20,754 nt of DNA, from assembly GCA_017458885.1 (NCBI GenBank), contig JAFSZQ010000029.1, positions 1 to 20,754 on the forward strand. Reading direction: 5' to 3'. This stretch comes from Oscillospiraceae bacterium (GTDB taxonomy: Bacteria; Bacillota; Clostridia; Oscillospirales; Oscillospiraceae). Positions within the stretch are counted from its first letter, which is position 1, and every line of letters starts with the position of its first letter. The notes below the pieces were generated by a model, which saw nothing but the letters and a program-made list of their open reading frames with translations, was not told where the DNA came from and searched no databases. A program made the position numbers and the translations under genes. Of the stretch, positions 14,451-20,754 are shown one piece after another.

Positions 14451-14948
14451 ATGTATCAGATCGGGGACAAGATCGTGCATCCGATGCACGGCGCCGGTGT
14501 GATCGAAAGCGTGGTCGAGGAGAAAATCGGCAGGACGCCGGTGCAGTTCTATGTTTTCAAGATGCCCATTTCCGGACTGACGCTCAAAATACCGACCGCG
14601 AACGCCGATATGATCGGCATCCGCGCCGTTTCCTCCGTGGAGGAGATCGAGTCGGTCATCGACCGGATCCCCGCTCTCGGCGTGGACATGACGGCGAACT
14701 GGAACCACCGCTACCGCGAGAACATGGAGCGCATCAAAAGCGGCGATCTGATCGAGGTCGCCGGCGTCATCAAGGCGCTCATGCACCGCGACAGCGAGCG
14801 CGGGCTCTCCAACGGAGAGCGCAAGATGCTCCACAGCGCCAAGCAGATCCTCGTCTCGGAGGTCGGGCTCGCGGAGAGCGTGGAGTATCCCGACGCGGAG
14901 GCGCGCATCAACGCCGTCATGCTGACAAAGGAGAGCGAAAGCGCATGA
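14451..14948 (+). CDS. carD: CarD-family RNA polymerase-binding regulator
   Basis: The 165-residue product has the CarD/CdnL layout. An N-terminal Tudor-like RNA polymerase-interaction domain starts with YQIGDKIVHPMHGAGVIESV (residues about 1-60). A C-terminal all-helical DNA-binding domain includes LSNGERKMLHSAKQILVSEV. CarD proteins bind the polymerase beta subunit and modulate open-complex stability, mostly at rRNA and growth genes. An in-frame ATG at 14373 would add 26 residues but lies upstream of the predicted transcript start. ATG 14451 has AGGAGGT at a ten-base spacing. The gene overlaps ispD by four bases, a pairing common in Bacillota. Confidence 0.93.
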   Translation: MYQIGDKIVHPMHGAGVIESVVEEKIGRTPVQFYVFKMPISGLTLKIPTANADMIGIRAVSSVEEIESVIDRIPALGVDMTANWNHRYRENMERIKSGDLIEVAGVIKALMHRDSERGLSNGERKMLHSAKQILVSEVGLAESVEYPDAEARINAVMLTKESESA

Positions 14949-15667
14949 AGCTGTTTTCCGGTCGCCGCCCCGCGCGCCCCTATTGCGCGGCGCTCATCGC
15001 AGCGGCGGGTTCGTCGCGGCGCATGGGGGAGGATAAGCTGCTGCTGCCGCTCGGCGGTATTCCCGTGCTGGCGCACACGCTGCGGGCGGTGGACGCCGCG
15101 TCGGGCGTGGACGAGATCGTCGTCGCCGCGCGGGAGGAGGATATCCCGCGTTTCGCGGAGCTGTGCAAGCTCTGGGGCATCGCGAAGCCGGTCAAGCTCG
15201 TCGCCGGCGGCGCGACGCGGACGGAATCCGTGTACCGCGCCGCGCTGGAGGCGAGCCCCGACGCCGCGCTGCTCGCCGTGCAGGACGGCGCGCGCCCGTT
15301 CGTGACGCCGGAGCTGATCGACGCTGTCATCGAGGCGGCGCGCGTCCACTCTGCCGCCGCGCCCGCCGTGCCGGTGAAGGACACGATCCGCCTCGCGGAA
15401 AACGGCGCCGCGAGCGCGAAAACGCTCGACCGCTCTGCGCTCCGCGCCGTGCAGACGCCGCAGGTCTTCGACGCCCAGCTTTTGCGCGCCGCGCTTAAGT
15501 CCGCGTTCGACGCGGGCGTGGAGCTGACTGACGATTGCTCCGCTGTGGAGCGGATTGGCAAGGAGATATACTTGACAGACGGCTCGGAGGAGAACATCAA
15601 GCTCACGACGCCGCTGGACATGACGCTGGCGGAGGCGATCTGGGAGAGACGGGAGAGATCGGGATGA
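14945..15667 (+). CDS. ispD: 2-C-methyl-D-erythritol 4-phosphate cytidylyltransferase
   Basis: IspD catalyses the third MEP-pathway step, joining CTP and MEP to form CDP-ME. The N-terminal nucleotide-binding signature is [24 protein letters not shown], the VPVKDTI strand, AVQTPQVF and the LTDDCSAVE segment are diagnostic. Length is 240 residues. The first 14 or so residues form a short basic extension before the core. The ATG overlaps the carD stop, and the stop overlaps the ispF start (both ATGA), so the three proteins are translationally coupled. Confidence 0.96.
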   Translation: MKLFSGRRPARPYCAALIAAAGSSRRMGEDKLLLPLGGIPVLAHTLRAVDAASGVDEIVVAAREEDIPRFAELCKLWGIAKPVKLVAGGATRTESVYRAALEASPDAALLAVQDGARPFVTPELIDAVIEAARVHSAAAPAVPVKDTIRLAENGAASAKTLDRSALRAVQTPQVFDAQLLRAALKSAFDAGVELTDDCSAVERIGKEIYLTDGSEENIKLTTPLDMTLAEAIWERRERSG

Positions 15668-16146
15668 CGAACTTGCGCATCGGGCACGGTTACGACGTGC
15701 ATCGGCTGGTCGCGGGGCGGCCGCTGATCCTCGGCGGCGTGACGGTGCCGTTCGAGCGCGGGCTGGACGGGCACTCCGACGCGGACGTGCTGACGCACGC
15801 GGTGATGGACGCGCTGCTTGGCGCGGCGGCGCTGGGCGACATCGGTCGGCAGTTTCCCGACAGCGACCCCGCCTACGCGGGCGCGTCGAGCACGGCGCTG
15901 CTGCGGGAGGTCGGCGCGCTGCTGCAAGCGGCGGGCTGCGCGGTCGTGAATATCGACGCGACGGTGCTCGCGCAGGCGCCCAAGCTCGCGCCCTACCGCG
16001 ACGCGATGCGCCAAAACCTCGCGCTCGCGCTCGCGCTCGACGTCTCGCGCGTGAGCGTCAAGGCGACGACGGAGGAGGGACTGGGCTTCACCGGCGCGGG
16101 GGAGGGCGTTGCCGCCCACGCGGTGGCGCTCATTGAAAAGGCTTGA
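15664..16146 (+). CDS. ispF: 2-C-methyl-D-erythritol 2,4-cyclodiphosphate synthase
   Basis: IspF cyclises CDP-ME-2-phosphate to MEcPP, releasing CMP. The metal-binding residues are in GHGYDVHRL (D11, H13) and [30 protein letters not shown] and the C-terminal [14 protein letters not shown] complete the family pattern. Length is 160 residues, normal for the trimeric enzyme. It follows ispD with a four-base overlap, the standard order. CMP released here is a substrate for the cytidylate kinase encoded about 5.4 kb upstream. A long exact hairpin follows eight bases after the stop. Confidence 0.97.
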   Translation: MTNLRIGHGYDVHRLVAGRPLILGGVTVPFERGLDGHSDADVLTHAVMDALLGAAALGDIGRQFPDSDPAYAGASSTALLREVGALLQAAGCAVVNIDATVLAQAPKLAPYRDAMRQNLALALALDVSRVSVKATTEEGLGFTGAGEGVAAHAVALIEKA

Positions 16147-16154
16147 GAGTGCAT

Positions 16155-16195
16155 ACGACCGAAGGGAGGGCTGGTACAGCCCTCCCTTCGGTCGT
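16155..16195. repeat. Exact 19-bp-stem hairpin after ispF
   Basis: The arms 16155-16173 and 16177-16195 are perfect complements (19 base pairs) around a GTA loop. No T-run follows directly; the nearest is four T at 16205-16208. It may act as a transcript end or 3' stabiliser, or belong to a dispersed intergenic repeat family. The 50 bases after it hold no convincing promoter. Confidence 0.85.
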
Positions 16196-16245
16196 TCACG
16201 CCGCTTTTACCGCGTTCATATCATGCTGGTAAAGGGGGGATTTCC

Positions 16246-16497
16246 ATGGACTACTATCTCTTCACCGCCCGCTCGATCACGCACGCCCAGCAGATGGCGC
16301 GGGCGCTGGAGCGCGCGGGCGTGGGGGTCAGACTGCGGCGCGTCGGGGGCGGCTTTACCAAGAACGGCTGCGGGTACACGCTGCAAGTTGCCGGACGGAA
16401 ATACCGTGCCGCCGCCGACGCGCTGCGCGAGGCGGGGCTGCGTCCGGTGAAGGTGTTCCGCGTCGTGAACGGCGCTTCGCAAGAGGTGATGACGTGA
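16246..16497 (+). CDS. DUF3343 (putative Se/S carrier-like) protein
   Basis: This 83-residue protein matches the small DUF3343 family, described as putative selenium/sulfur carriers. It has an N-terminal beta strand (YYLFTARSITHAQQMARAL), a central GCG motif in TKNGCGYTLQV that gives its only cysteine (near residue 44), and a C-terminal VFRV strand. The single cysteine would be the carrier site. A GGGGGGA ribosome-binding site lies just upstream of the ATG. Its stop overlaps the GTG start of a cysteine desulfurase, so the two are almost certainly made together and probably act as donor and carrier. Which chalcogen is handled is unknown. Confidence 0.75.
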   Translation: MDYYLFTARSITHAQQMARALERAGVGVRLRRVGGGFTKNGCGYTLQVAGRKYRAAADALREAGLRPVKVFRVVNGASQEVMT

Positions 16498-17615
16498 CCT
16501 ATCTGGACAGCGCGGCGACGACGTTCCAAAAGCCGCCGTCCGTCCGCGCCGCGATGCTCCGCGCCGTGCAGACCATGAGCTCGCCCGGGCGCGGCGGCTA
16601 CGCGAGCGCCCGCGCGGCGGAGGAGCTGTTGTTCCGCACGCGCACGCTGGCGGCGGAGACGTTCGGCGTCGCCTCGCCGGAGCGCGTCGTGTTCACCGCG
16701 AGCGCGACGCACGGGCTGAACGTCGCGATCAAGAGCCTCGTGCCGCGCGGCGGGCGCGCCGTGATCTCCGGCTACGAGCACAACGCCGTCACGCGCCCGC
16801 TGTACGCGCTCGACGCGGAGACGGCGGTCGCCGAGTCGCCGCTGTTCGACGCGGACGCCTGTCTGCGCGCGTTCGACCGCGAGCTGCGGCGCGGCGCGGA
16901 CGCCGCCGTGTGCGCCACGGCGTCCAACGTGTTCGGCTGCGTCCTGCCCATCGCGGAGGTCGCGGCGCTGTGCCGCCGTTTCCGCGTGCCGCTGATCGTG
17001 GACGCATCGCAGTCCGCGGGCGTGCTGCCGCTCGACATGGCGGCGCTGGGCGCGGCGTTCGTCGCGATGCCCGGGCACAAGGGGCTGTATGCCCCACAGG
17101 GGACGGGGCTGCTGCTCTGCGGCGCGGACGCCGCGACGCTGCTCGAGGGCGGCACGGGCAGCGCGTCGCTCGAGCAGGCGATGCCGGACTTCCTGCCCGA
17201 CCGTCTGGAGGCGGGCACGCACAACGTCCCCGGCATCGCAGGGCTGGAAGCGGGGCTGCGCTATGTGCGGCGTATGACGCCGGAGCGCATCGCGTGCCAT
17301 GAGCGGCGGCTGATCCGCCGCGCGGCGGAGGGCCTGCGGCGGCTCTCCGGCGTGACGGTCTACGCCTCGGAGGACGCGGAGCGGCAGCTCGGTGTCCTGT
17401 CGTTCAACGTCGCGGGCAGGGAACCGGAGGACGTGGCGGAGGCGCTCGCGGAGCGCGGGATCGCCGTGCGCGCGGGCTACCACTGCGCGCCGACGGCGCA
17501 TCGGAGCGCGGGGACGCTCCCGCGCGGCACGGTGCGCGCGAGCGTTTCGGCGTTCAGCACGGACGCGGATGTGGACGCGCTGCTCCGCGCGATGCGCGCG
17601 GCGTTGTCAAAGTGA
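16494..17615 (+). CDS. Class II (SufS/CsdB-like) cysteine desulfurase or selenocysteine lyase
   Basis: A PLP-dependent class V aminotransferase-fold enzyme of 373 residues. The PLP lysine is K196 in MPGHKGLYAPQG, with D170 in VDASQSAG contacting the cofactor. The persulfide cysteine is C331 in RAGYHCAPTAHR, followed by GTVRASVSAF, the class II pattern. It would take sulfur from cysteine, or selenium from selenocysteine. No SufU, SufBCD, IscU or tRNA-thiolation gene is adjacent, so the likely acceptor is the DUF3343 protein encoded directly upstream. The GTG start at 16494 overlaps the upstream stop, with AGAGGTGA as ribosome-binding site. No terminator is visible after it. Confidence 0.9.
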   Translation: MTYLDSAATTFQKPPSVRAAMLRAVQTMSSPGRGGYASARAAEELLFRTRTLAAETFGVASPERVVFTASATHGLNVAIKSLVPRGGRAVISGYEHNAVTRPLYALDAETAVAESPLFDADACLRAFDRELRRGADAAVCATASNVFGCVLPIAEVAALCRRFRVPLIVDASQSAGVLPLDMAALGAAFVAMPGHKGLYAPQGTGLLLCGADAATLLEGGTGSASLEQAMPDFLPDRLEAGTHNVPGIAGLEAGLRYVRRMTPERIACHERRLIRRAAEGLRRLSGVTVYASEDAERQLGVLSFNVAGREPEDVAEALAERGIAVRAGYHCAPTAHRSAGTLPRGTVRASVSAFSTDADVDALLRAMRAALSK

Positions 17616-17660
17616 CCCAAAACGCCGCGAGATTTCATGGAAATTTCACGGCTCTCCCCG

Positions 17661-17689
17661 TTGCATTTTTCCGGCGCTTATATTAGAAT
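17661..17689 (+). promoter_or_regulatory. Sigma-A-type promoter for cdaA
   Basis: TTGCAT (17661-17666), a 17-base spacer and TAGAAT (17684-17689). Just upstream, ATTTC-ATG-GAAAT (17632-17644) forms a small inverted repeat overlapping the palindrome GAAATTTC (17640-17647). The -35 match is weak and the -10 good. Confidence 0.55.
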
Positions 17690-17732
17690 AGGTTCGATTG
17701 TTACAAGGCGCTTATGAGACGGATGAAACGGG

Positions 17733-18623
17733 GTGGCATATTTGTCGTCGATTTTGGAGGGCGTGCTGCGCTTTCTCGGCACGATCGCGCTGACGGACTG
17801 GCTCGATATCCTGATCCTTGCGTACCTGCTCTACCGCGCGCTGCTGCTGGTGGGGCGCTCCCGCGCGGAAAATCTGGGGCGCACCGTGATCTATTTCCTG
17901 TTCGCGCTGGCGCTGTCCGTGCTGCTGCGGCTGAACACGATCAACGCGATCCTGCGCGCCATCGTGACTTGGGGCGTCATCGGTCTGATCGTCATCTTCC
18001 AGCCTGAGATACGCCGCCTGCTCGAGCAGGTCGGCTCCAGCAAGTTCCGCTCCTTCAACCCCTTCGCCCGCGTGCAGCGGGCGGGCGTGATCGAGACCGC
18101 CATCGCGCAGACGGTCTCCGCCTGCGCCGAGATGTCCGAGCAGCGCACGGGGGTGCTGATGGTCTTCGAGCGCAGCTTTCATCTGGACGACATCGCCCGC
18201 ACGGGCACCATCGTGGACGCGCAGGTCTCCGCCCAACTGCTCAAGAACATCTTCTTCGTCAAGGCGGCGCTGCACGACGGCGCGGTCATCGTGCGGAACG
18301 GGCGGCTGCTCGCCGCGGGCTGCATCCTGCCGCTGTCGCACAACGGGAACATCAGCCGCGACCTCGGCACGCGCCACCGCGCCGGCATCGGCATGAGCGA
18401 GAATTCGGACGCCGTGGTCGTCATCGTCTCGGAGGAGACGGGCGCGATCTCCGTCGCGATCCGCGGGATGCTCAAGCGCCACCTGACGCCGCAGACGCTC
18501 GAAACGCTGCTGCGCAACGAGCTGCTTCCGGCGCTCGAGGACGAACAGCCGGAGAACACCCGTTTCCGCATACCGTGGCTGCGCAAGCGGGAGAAGGAGG
18601 CGAAGCACGATGCAGATGAGTAA
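17733..18623 (+). CDS. cdaA: Diadenylate cyclase CdaA
   Basis: CdaA makes the second messenger c-di-AMP from two ATP at the membrane. Three transmembrane segments (residues about 24-40, 50-68 and 74-90) precede the DAC domain. The catalytic DGA motif is at 182-184 (ALHDGAVIV) and RHR at 214-216 (GTRHRAGIG). FQPEIRRLLEQ and the hinge before VIETAIAQ are typical. Length is 296 residues with GTG 17733. A TTG at 17742 is also possible, with GGGGTGG five bases upstream. c-di-AMP controls potassium and osmolyte balance and cell-wall integrity. cdaR overlaps its end. Confidence 0.96.
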   Translation: MAYLSSILEGVLRFLGTIALTDWLDILILAYLLYRALLLVGRSRAENLGRTVIYFLFALALSVLLRLNTINAILRAIVTWGVIGLIVIFQPEIRRLLEQVGSSKFRSFNPFARVQRAGVIETAIAQTVSACAEMSEQRTGVLMVFERSFHLDDIARTGTIVDAQVSAQLLKNIFFVKAALHDGAVIVRNGRLLAAGCILPLSHNGNISRDLGTRHRAGIGMSENSDAVVVIVSEETGAISVAIRGMLKRHLTPQTLETLLRNELLPALEDEQPENTRFRIPWLRKREKEAKHDADE

Positions 18624-19866
18624 GCGGCGCAAAGCCTTTTACATCGTCATCTCGCTGGTGATGGCGTTCGCGCTCTGGTTCTACGTCAACAGCGAGGCGA
18701 CGGTCGATCTCACGCTCACCGGCGTGCCCGTGGAGTTCCTGAACGCGGAGTCGGCGCTTGCCAACAAGGGGCTGGTGCTGCTGGACGGGGACGGCACGAC
18801 CGCCGATCTGGTGCTGTCGATGCCGCGCGATATGGCGTTCGGCTTCGACTCGAACCGCCTCCACCTCTACGCGAACCTGAACTCCGTCAACTCGACGGGG
18901 ACGCAGTCCATCTCCTATTCCATCGCGTATCCGCCCGGCGTGAACCCGAACCTGATCTCGGTCAAGTCCCCCACGGTGCAGACCGTTTCGGTGCGCGTGG
19001 GCGAGCTGTTCCGCAAGAGCGACGTGGAGATCCGCATCCAGCTCGTCGGCAACGTGGCGGAAGGCTACGTCGCCGGCAGCGTGCAGACCTCCCCGACCGC
19101 GCTGGAGGTCTGGGGACAGCAAAGCGAGGTCGCGAAGGTGAGCTACGCGCAGGTGACGCTGAACATCGAAAACGCCTCCTCGACCATCAACGAGCAGGTC
19201 GCCTTCAGCTTCTACGACGAGAACGGCGAGCCGCTGGAGAGCGGCAGCATCCACGCCGCGAGCGACACGGTGCAGGTGACGATGCCCGTCATCTGCGCGC
19301 GCGAGATCCCGCTGACCGTGCAGTTCGTCGAGGAGCCCGGCGTCCGTCTCGACAGCTTTGACTACGCGCTCGACGTGACCTATGTGACGCTCTCGGGCGA
19401 TGCGAACCAGCTTGCCGCGCTGGGCGAGCTGGTGCTCGGCGAGGTCGCGCTCGCCGAGATCGAGGACAGTCGGACGATCACCTTCGACATCCCCGTACCC
19501 AGCGGGCTGACGAACCTCAGCGGCGTGACGACCGCCACGCTGACCATCGCCAACCGCGACGTCGCGACCCGCGACGTCACCGTCACGGCGTTCGACTACG
19601 AGAACTTTGACGACGAGAGCCGCTCCGTGGAGGTCGTGACCTCGTCCCTGAACGTGACGCTGCGCGGCGCGAAGGAGCTGCTCGACGTCCTTGAGCCCGA
19701 GCAGGTGATCGCCGTTGCCGATCTTACGGACGTGGCGAACGCCAGCGGCACCTACACGGTGCCCGCCGTCATCCGCCTCGCGGACGGCGGCGACGTCGGC
19801 ACGACGCAGAGCTACCAGCTCACCGTGCGCATCGGCGCGCGCGAGAGAGGAGCGGATACGCCATGA
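18610..19866 (+). CDS. cdaR: YbbR-domain protein CdaR, regulator of CdaA
   Basis: This 418-residue protein has one N-terminal membrane anchor (residues about 9-26, ending LWFYVNSEATVDLTL) and then an extracytoplasmic region of about four YbbR-type beta repeats. Recurring strand patterns such as VPVEFLN, IPLTVQF and VTVTAFDYENFD mark the repeats. CdaR binds CdaA and tunes c-di-AMP synthesis. ATG 18610 lies nine bases after AAGGAGG and 14 bases inside the end of cdaA. The third gene usually found in this cluster, glmM, does not follow here. Confidence 0.93.
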   Translation: MQMSKRRKAFYIVISLVMAFALWFYVNSEATVDLTLTGVPVEFLNAESALANKGLVLLDGDGTTADLVLSMPRDMAFGFDSNRLHLYANLNSVNSTGTQSISYSIAYPPGVNPNLISVKSPTVQTVSVRVGELFRKSDVEIRIQLVGNVAEGYVAGSVQTSPTALEVWGQQSEVAKVSYAQVTLNIENASSTINEQVAFSFYDENGEPLESGSIHAASDTVQVTMPVICAREIPLTVQFVEEPGVRLDSFDYALDVTYVTLSGDANQLAALGELVLGEVALAEIEDSRTITFDIPVPSGLTNLSGVTTATLTIANRDVATRDVTVTAFDYENFDDESRSVEVVTSSLNVTLRGAKELLDVLEPEQVIAVADLTDVANASGTYTVPAVIRLADGGDVGTTQSYQLTVRIGARERGADTP

Positions 19867-20270
19867 AGCAGATCGCAACGGTCGAAAAAGTGCTTCCGAA
19901 CGAGCGCGTCAGGATCGTCGTCGCGCGGCAGACCGCCTGCGCCCACGACTGTCACGACTGCGCGGGCTGCGGCGCGAGCGCCGCGCCGATCCGCGCGACC
20001 GCGCACAACCCCATCGGCGCGCGGGAGGGGCAGAAGGTCGTGGTGGAGAGCAGCTCCCGCCATATGTTCGGCGTGATCCTGCTGGTGTACCTGCTGCCCG
20101 TGGCGCTGTTCTTCCTCGCCTATTTCACGACGGCGGCGCTCGGGAACGACGCGGTCGCCGCCGCCGTGTCCATCGGCGCGTTCTTCTGCGGCGTGATCCC
20201 CGCGATCCGCTACGACCGGCGCATCCGCGGCGCCGGCGGCATGACGTTTACCGTCGTGGACGTGTTCTGA
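19863..20270 (+). CDS. RseC/MucC-like membrane protein (SoxR-reducing family)
   Basis: This 135-residue protein has an N-terminal soluble part with a four-cysteine cluster, C26, C30, C33 and C36 (CAHDCHDCAGCG), and two membrane helices (about 66-90 and 96-117). This matches the RseC/MucC family, related to the RsxC-reducing system and often found beside Rnf genes in Clostridia. The cysteines may bind a metal or an Fe-S cluster. No Rnf genes are in this window. The ATG overlaps the cdaR stop by four bases, suggesting it belongs to the cdaA-cdaR unit. Confidence 0.82.
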   Translation: MKQIATVEKVLPNERVRIVVARQTACAHDCHDCAGCGASAAPIRATAHNPIGAREGQKVVVESSSRHMFGVILLVYLLPVALFFLAYFTTAALGNDAVAAAVSIGAFFCGVIPAIRYDRRIRGAGGMTFTVVDVF

Positions 20271-20271
20271 C

Positions 20272-20754
20272 GTGTTCGGTTACATCCGACCCGCCGCGCG
20301 CAAAACGGAGAACGAACGCTTCCGCGACGCCTACTGCGGGCTGTGCCACACGCTGGGGCGGGAGTACGGCCTCGCGGCGCGCTTTCTGCTCAACTTCGAT
20401 TTCACGTTCCTCGCCATCCTGCTCTCGCTGGGTTCGCCCGTCTCCTGCGCCCGCCGCCGCTGCGCCGCGCATCCTTGCCGCGGCTGCCGCGCGATGGACG
20501 CATCGCCCGCGCTCTCCCGCGCGGCGGCGTACAGCGTCGTGCTCGCGTGGTGGCAGTTGCGGGATCACATCTCCGACCACGGCTTCCTCGCGGGGCTGCC
20601 ATACCGCCTTGCGGCGCTGCTCATACGCCGCGCGTACCGCAAGGCGCGGCGCGCCGTGCCGGAATTCGACGCGGCGGCGGAACGGCGACTGCGCGAGCTG
20701 GACGAGCTGGAGCGCGCGCAATGCGCGTCGCTGGACGCGGCGGCGGAGCCGTTC
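20272..20754 (+). CDS. DUF5685-family protein (5' part, truncated by the window)
   Basis: An open frame starts at GTG 20272, one base after the previous stop, and runs off the window edge after 161 codons. It begins MFGYIRPAARKTENERFRDA, then YCGLCHTLGREYG and LLNFDFTFLAILL, the pattern of DUF5685 proteins, whose role is unknown. Cysteines C22/C25 and C59/C64/C69/C72 could form metal-binding sites. The middle segment (about 82-105) is moderately hydrophobic, and the visible end is Arg/Ala-rich and helical. Similar proteins often sit near chaperone- or membrane-related genes, but nothing here fixes a function. Confidence 0.75.
   Translation, partial: MFGYIRPAARKTENERFRDAYCGLCHTLGREYGLAARFLLNFDFTFLAILLSLGSPVSCARRRCAAHPCRGCRAMDASPALSRAAAYSVVLAWWQLRDHISDHGFLAGLPYRLAALLIRRAYRKARRAVPEFDAAAERRLRELDELERAQCASLDAAAEPF

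Noticed and set aside
16196..16245. Promoter for the DUF3343-desulfurase pair
   Set aside because: TATCAT at 16219-16224 resembles a -10, but no -35 lies at suitable spacing.

Overview
The window is a gene-dense, GC-rich chromosomal segment from a Bacillota bacterium. It is probably a gut-type, spore-forming, butyrate-producing member of the Clostridia; I cannot place it more finely. The pointers are spore-associated genes (a YlmC/YmxH-type PRC-barrel protein, GerW/YtfJ), an IspH-RpsA fusion gene, a but-type CoA-transferase, a CdaA/CdaR c-di-AMP pair, strong Shine-Dalgarno sites and sigma-A-type promoters. All 22 genes are on the + strand, and the last is cut by the window edge. I see no mobile elements, tRNA or rRNA genes, or CRISPR arrays. 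The longest gap between genes is under 200 bases.

Layout. (1) 1-1190: a promoter with a palindrome in its spacer, a ParA/CobB-like P-loop ATPase and a small PRC-barrel sporulation-type protein. (2) 1207-3072: promoter, structured leader, rpsB, tsf and a strong terminator. (3) 3103-12902: a palindrome-bearing promoter, then scpA, scpB, DUF2953, gerW, dacF-like, rluB-like, rpiR-like, an HI0933/YhiN-type flavoprotein, cmk, plsC and a fused ispH-rpsA, closed by a terminator. Genes overlap or nearly touch and I find no terminator inside, so this can be read as one unit of about 9.7 kb. (4) 12934-14318: a butyryl-CoA:acetate CoA-transferase gene between two terminators. (5) 14344-16195: promoter, carD, ispD, ispF, then an exact 19-bp-stem hairpin. 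(6) 16246-17615: DUF3343 (Se/S carrier-like) translationally coupled to a class II cysteine desulfurase. (7) 17661-20754: promoter, cdaA, cdaR, an RseC-like membrane protein and a truncated DUF5685 gene.

How it fits together. Most of the window is growth machinery: translation (S2, EF-Ts, S1, rRNA pseudouridylation), chromosome organisation (ScpAB), envelope and lipid synthesis (DacF-like, PlsC, CdaA/CdaR, and IspH/IspD/IspF feeding undecaprenyl carriers) and nucleotide supply (Cmk). The but gene ties the region to fermentative butyrate production. I found no new defence or biosynthetic system. The items most worth a second look are the IspH-RpsA fusion with a candidate promoter and ribosome-binding site hidden in its IspH half, the exact hairpin after ispF, inverted repeats in promoters and in the start of dacF, and the pairing of DUF3343 with a cysteine desulfurase.
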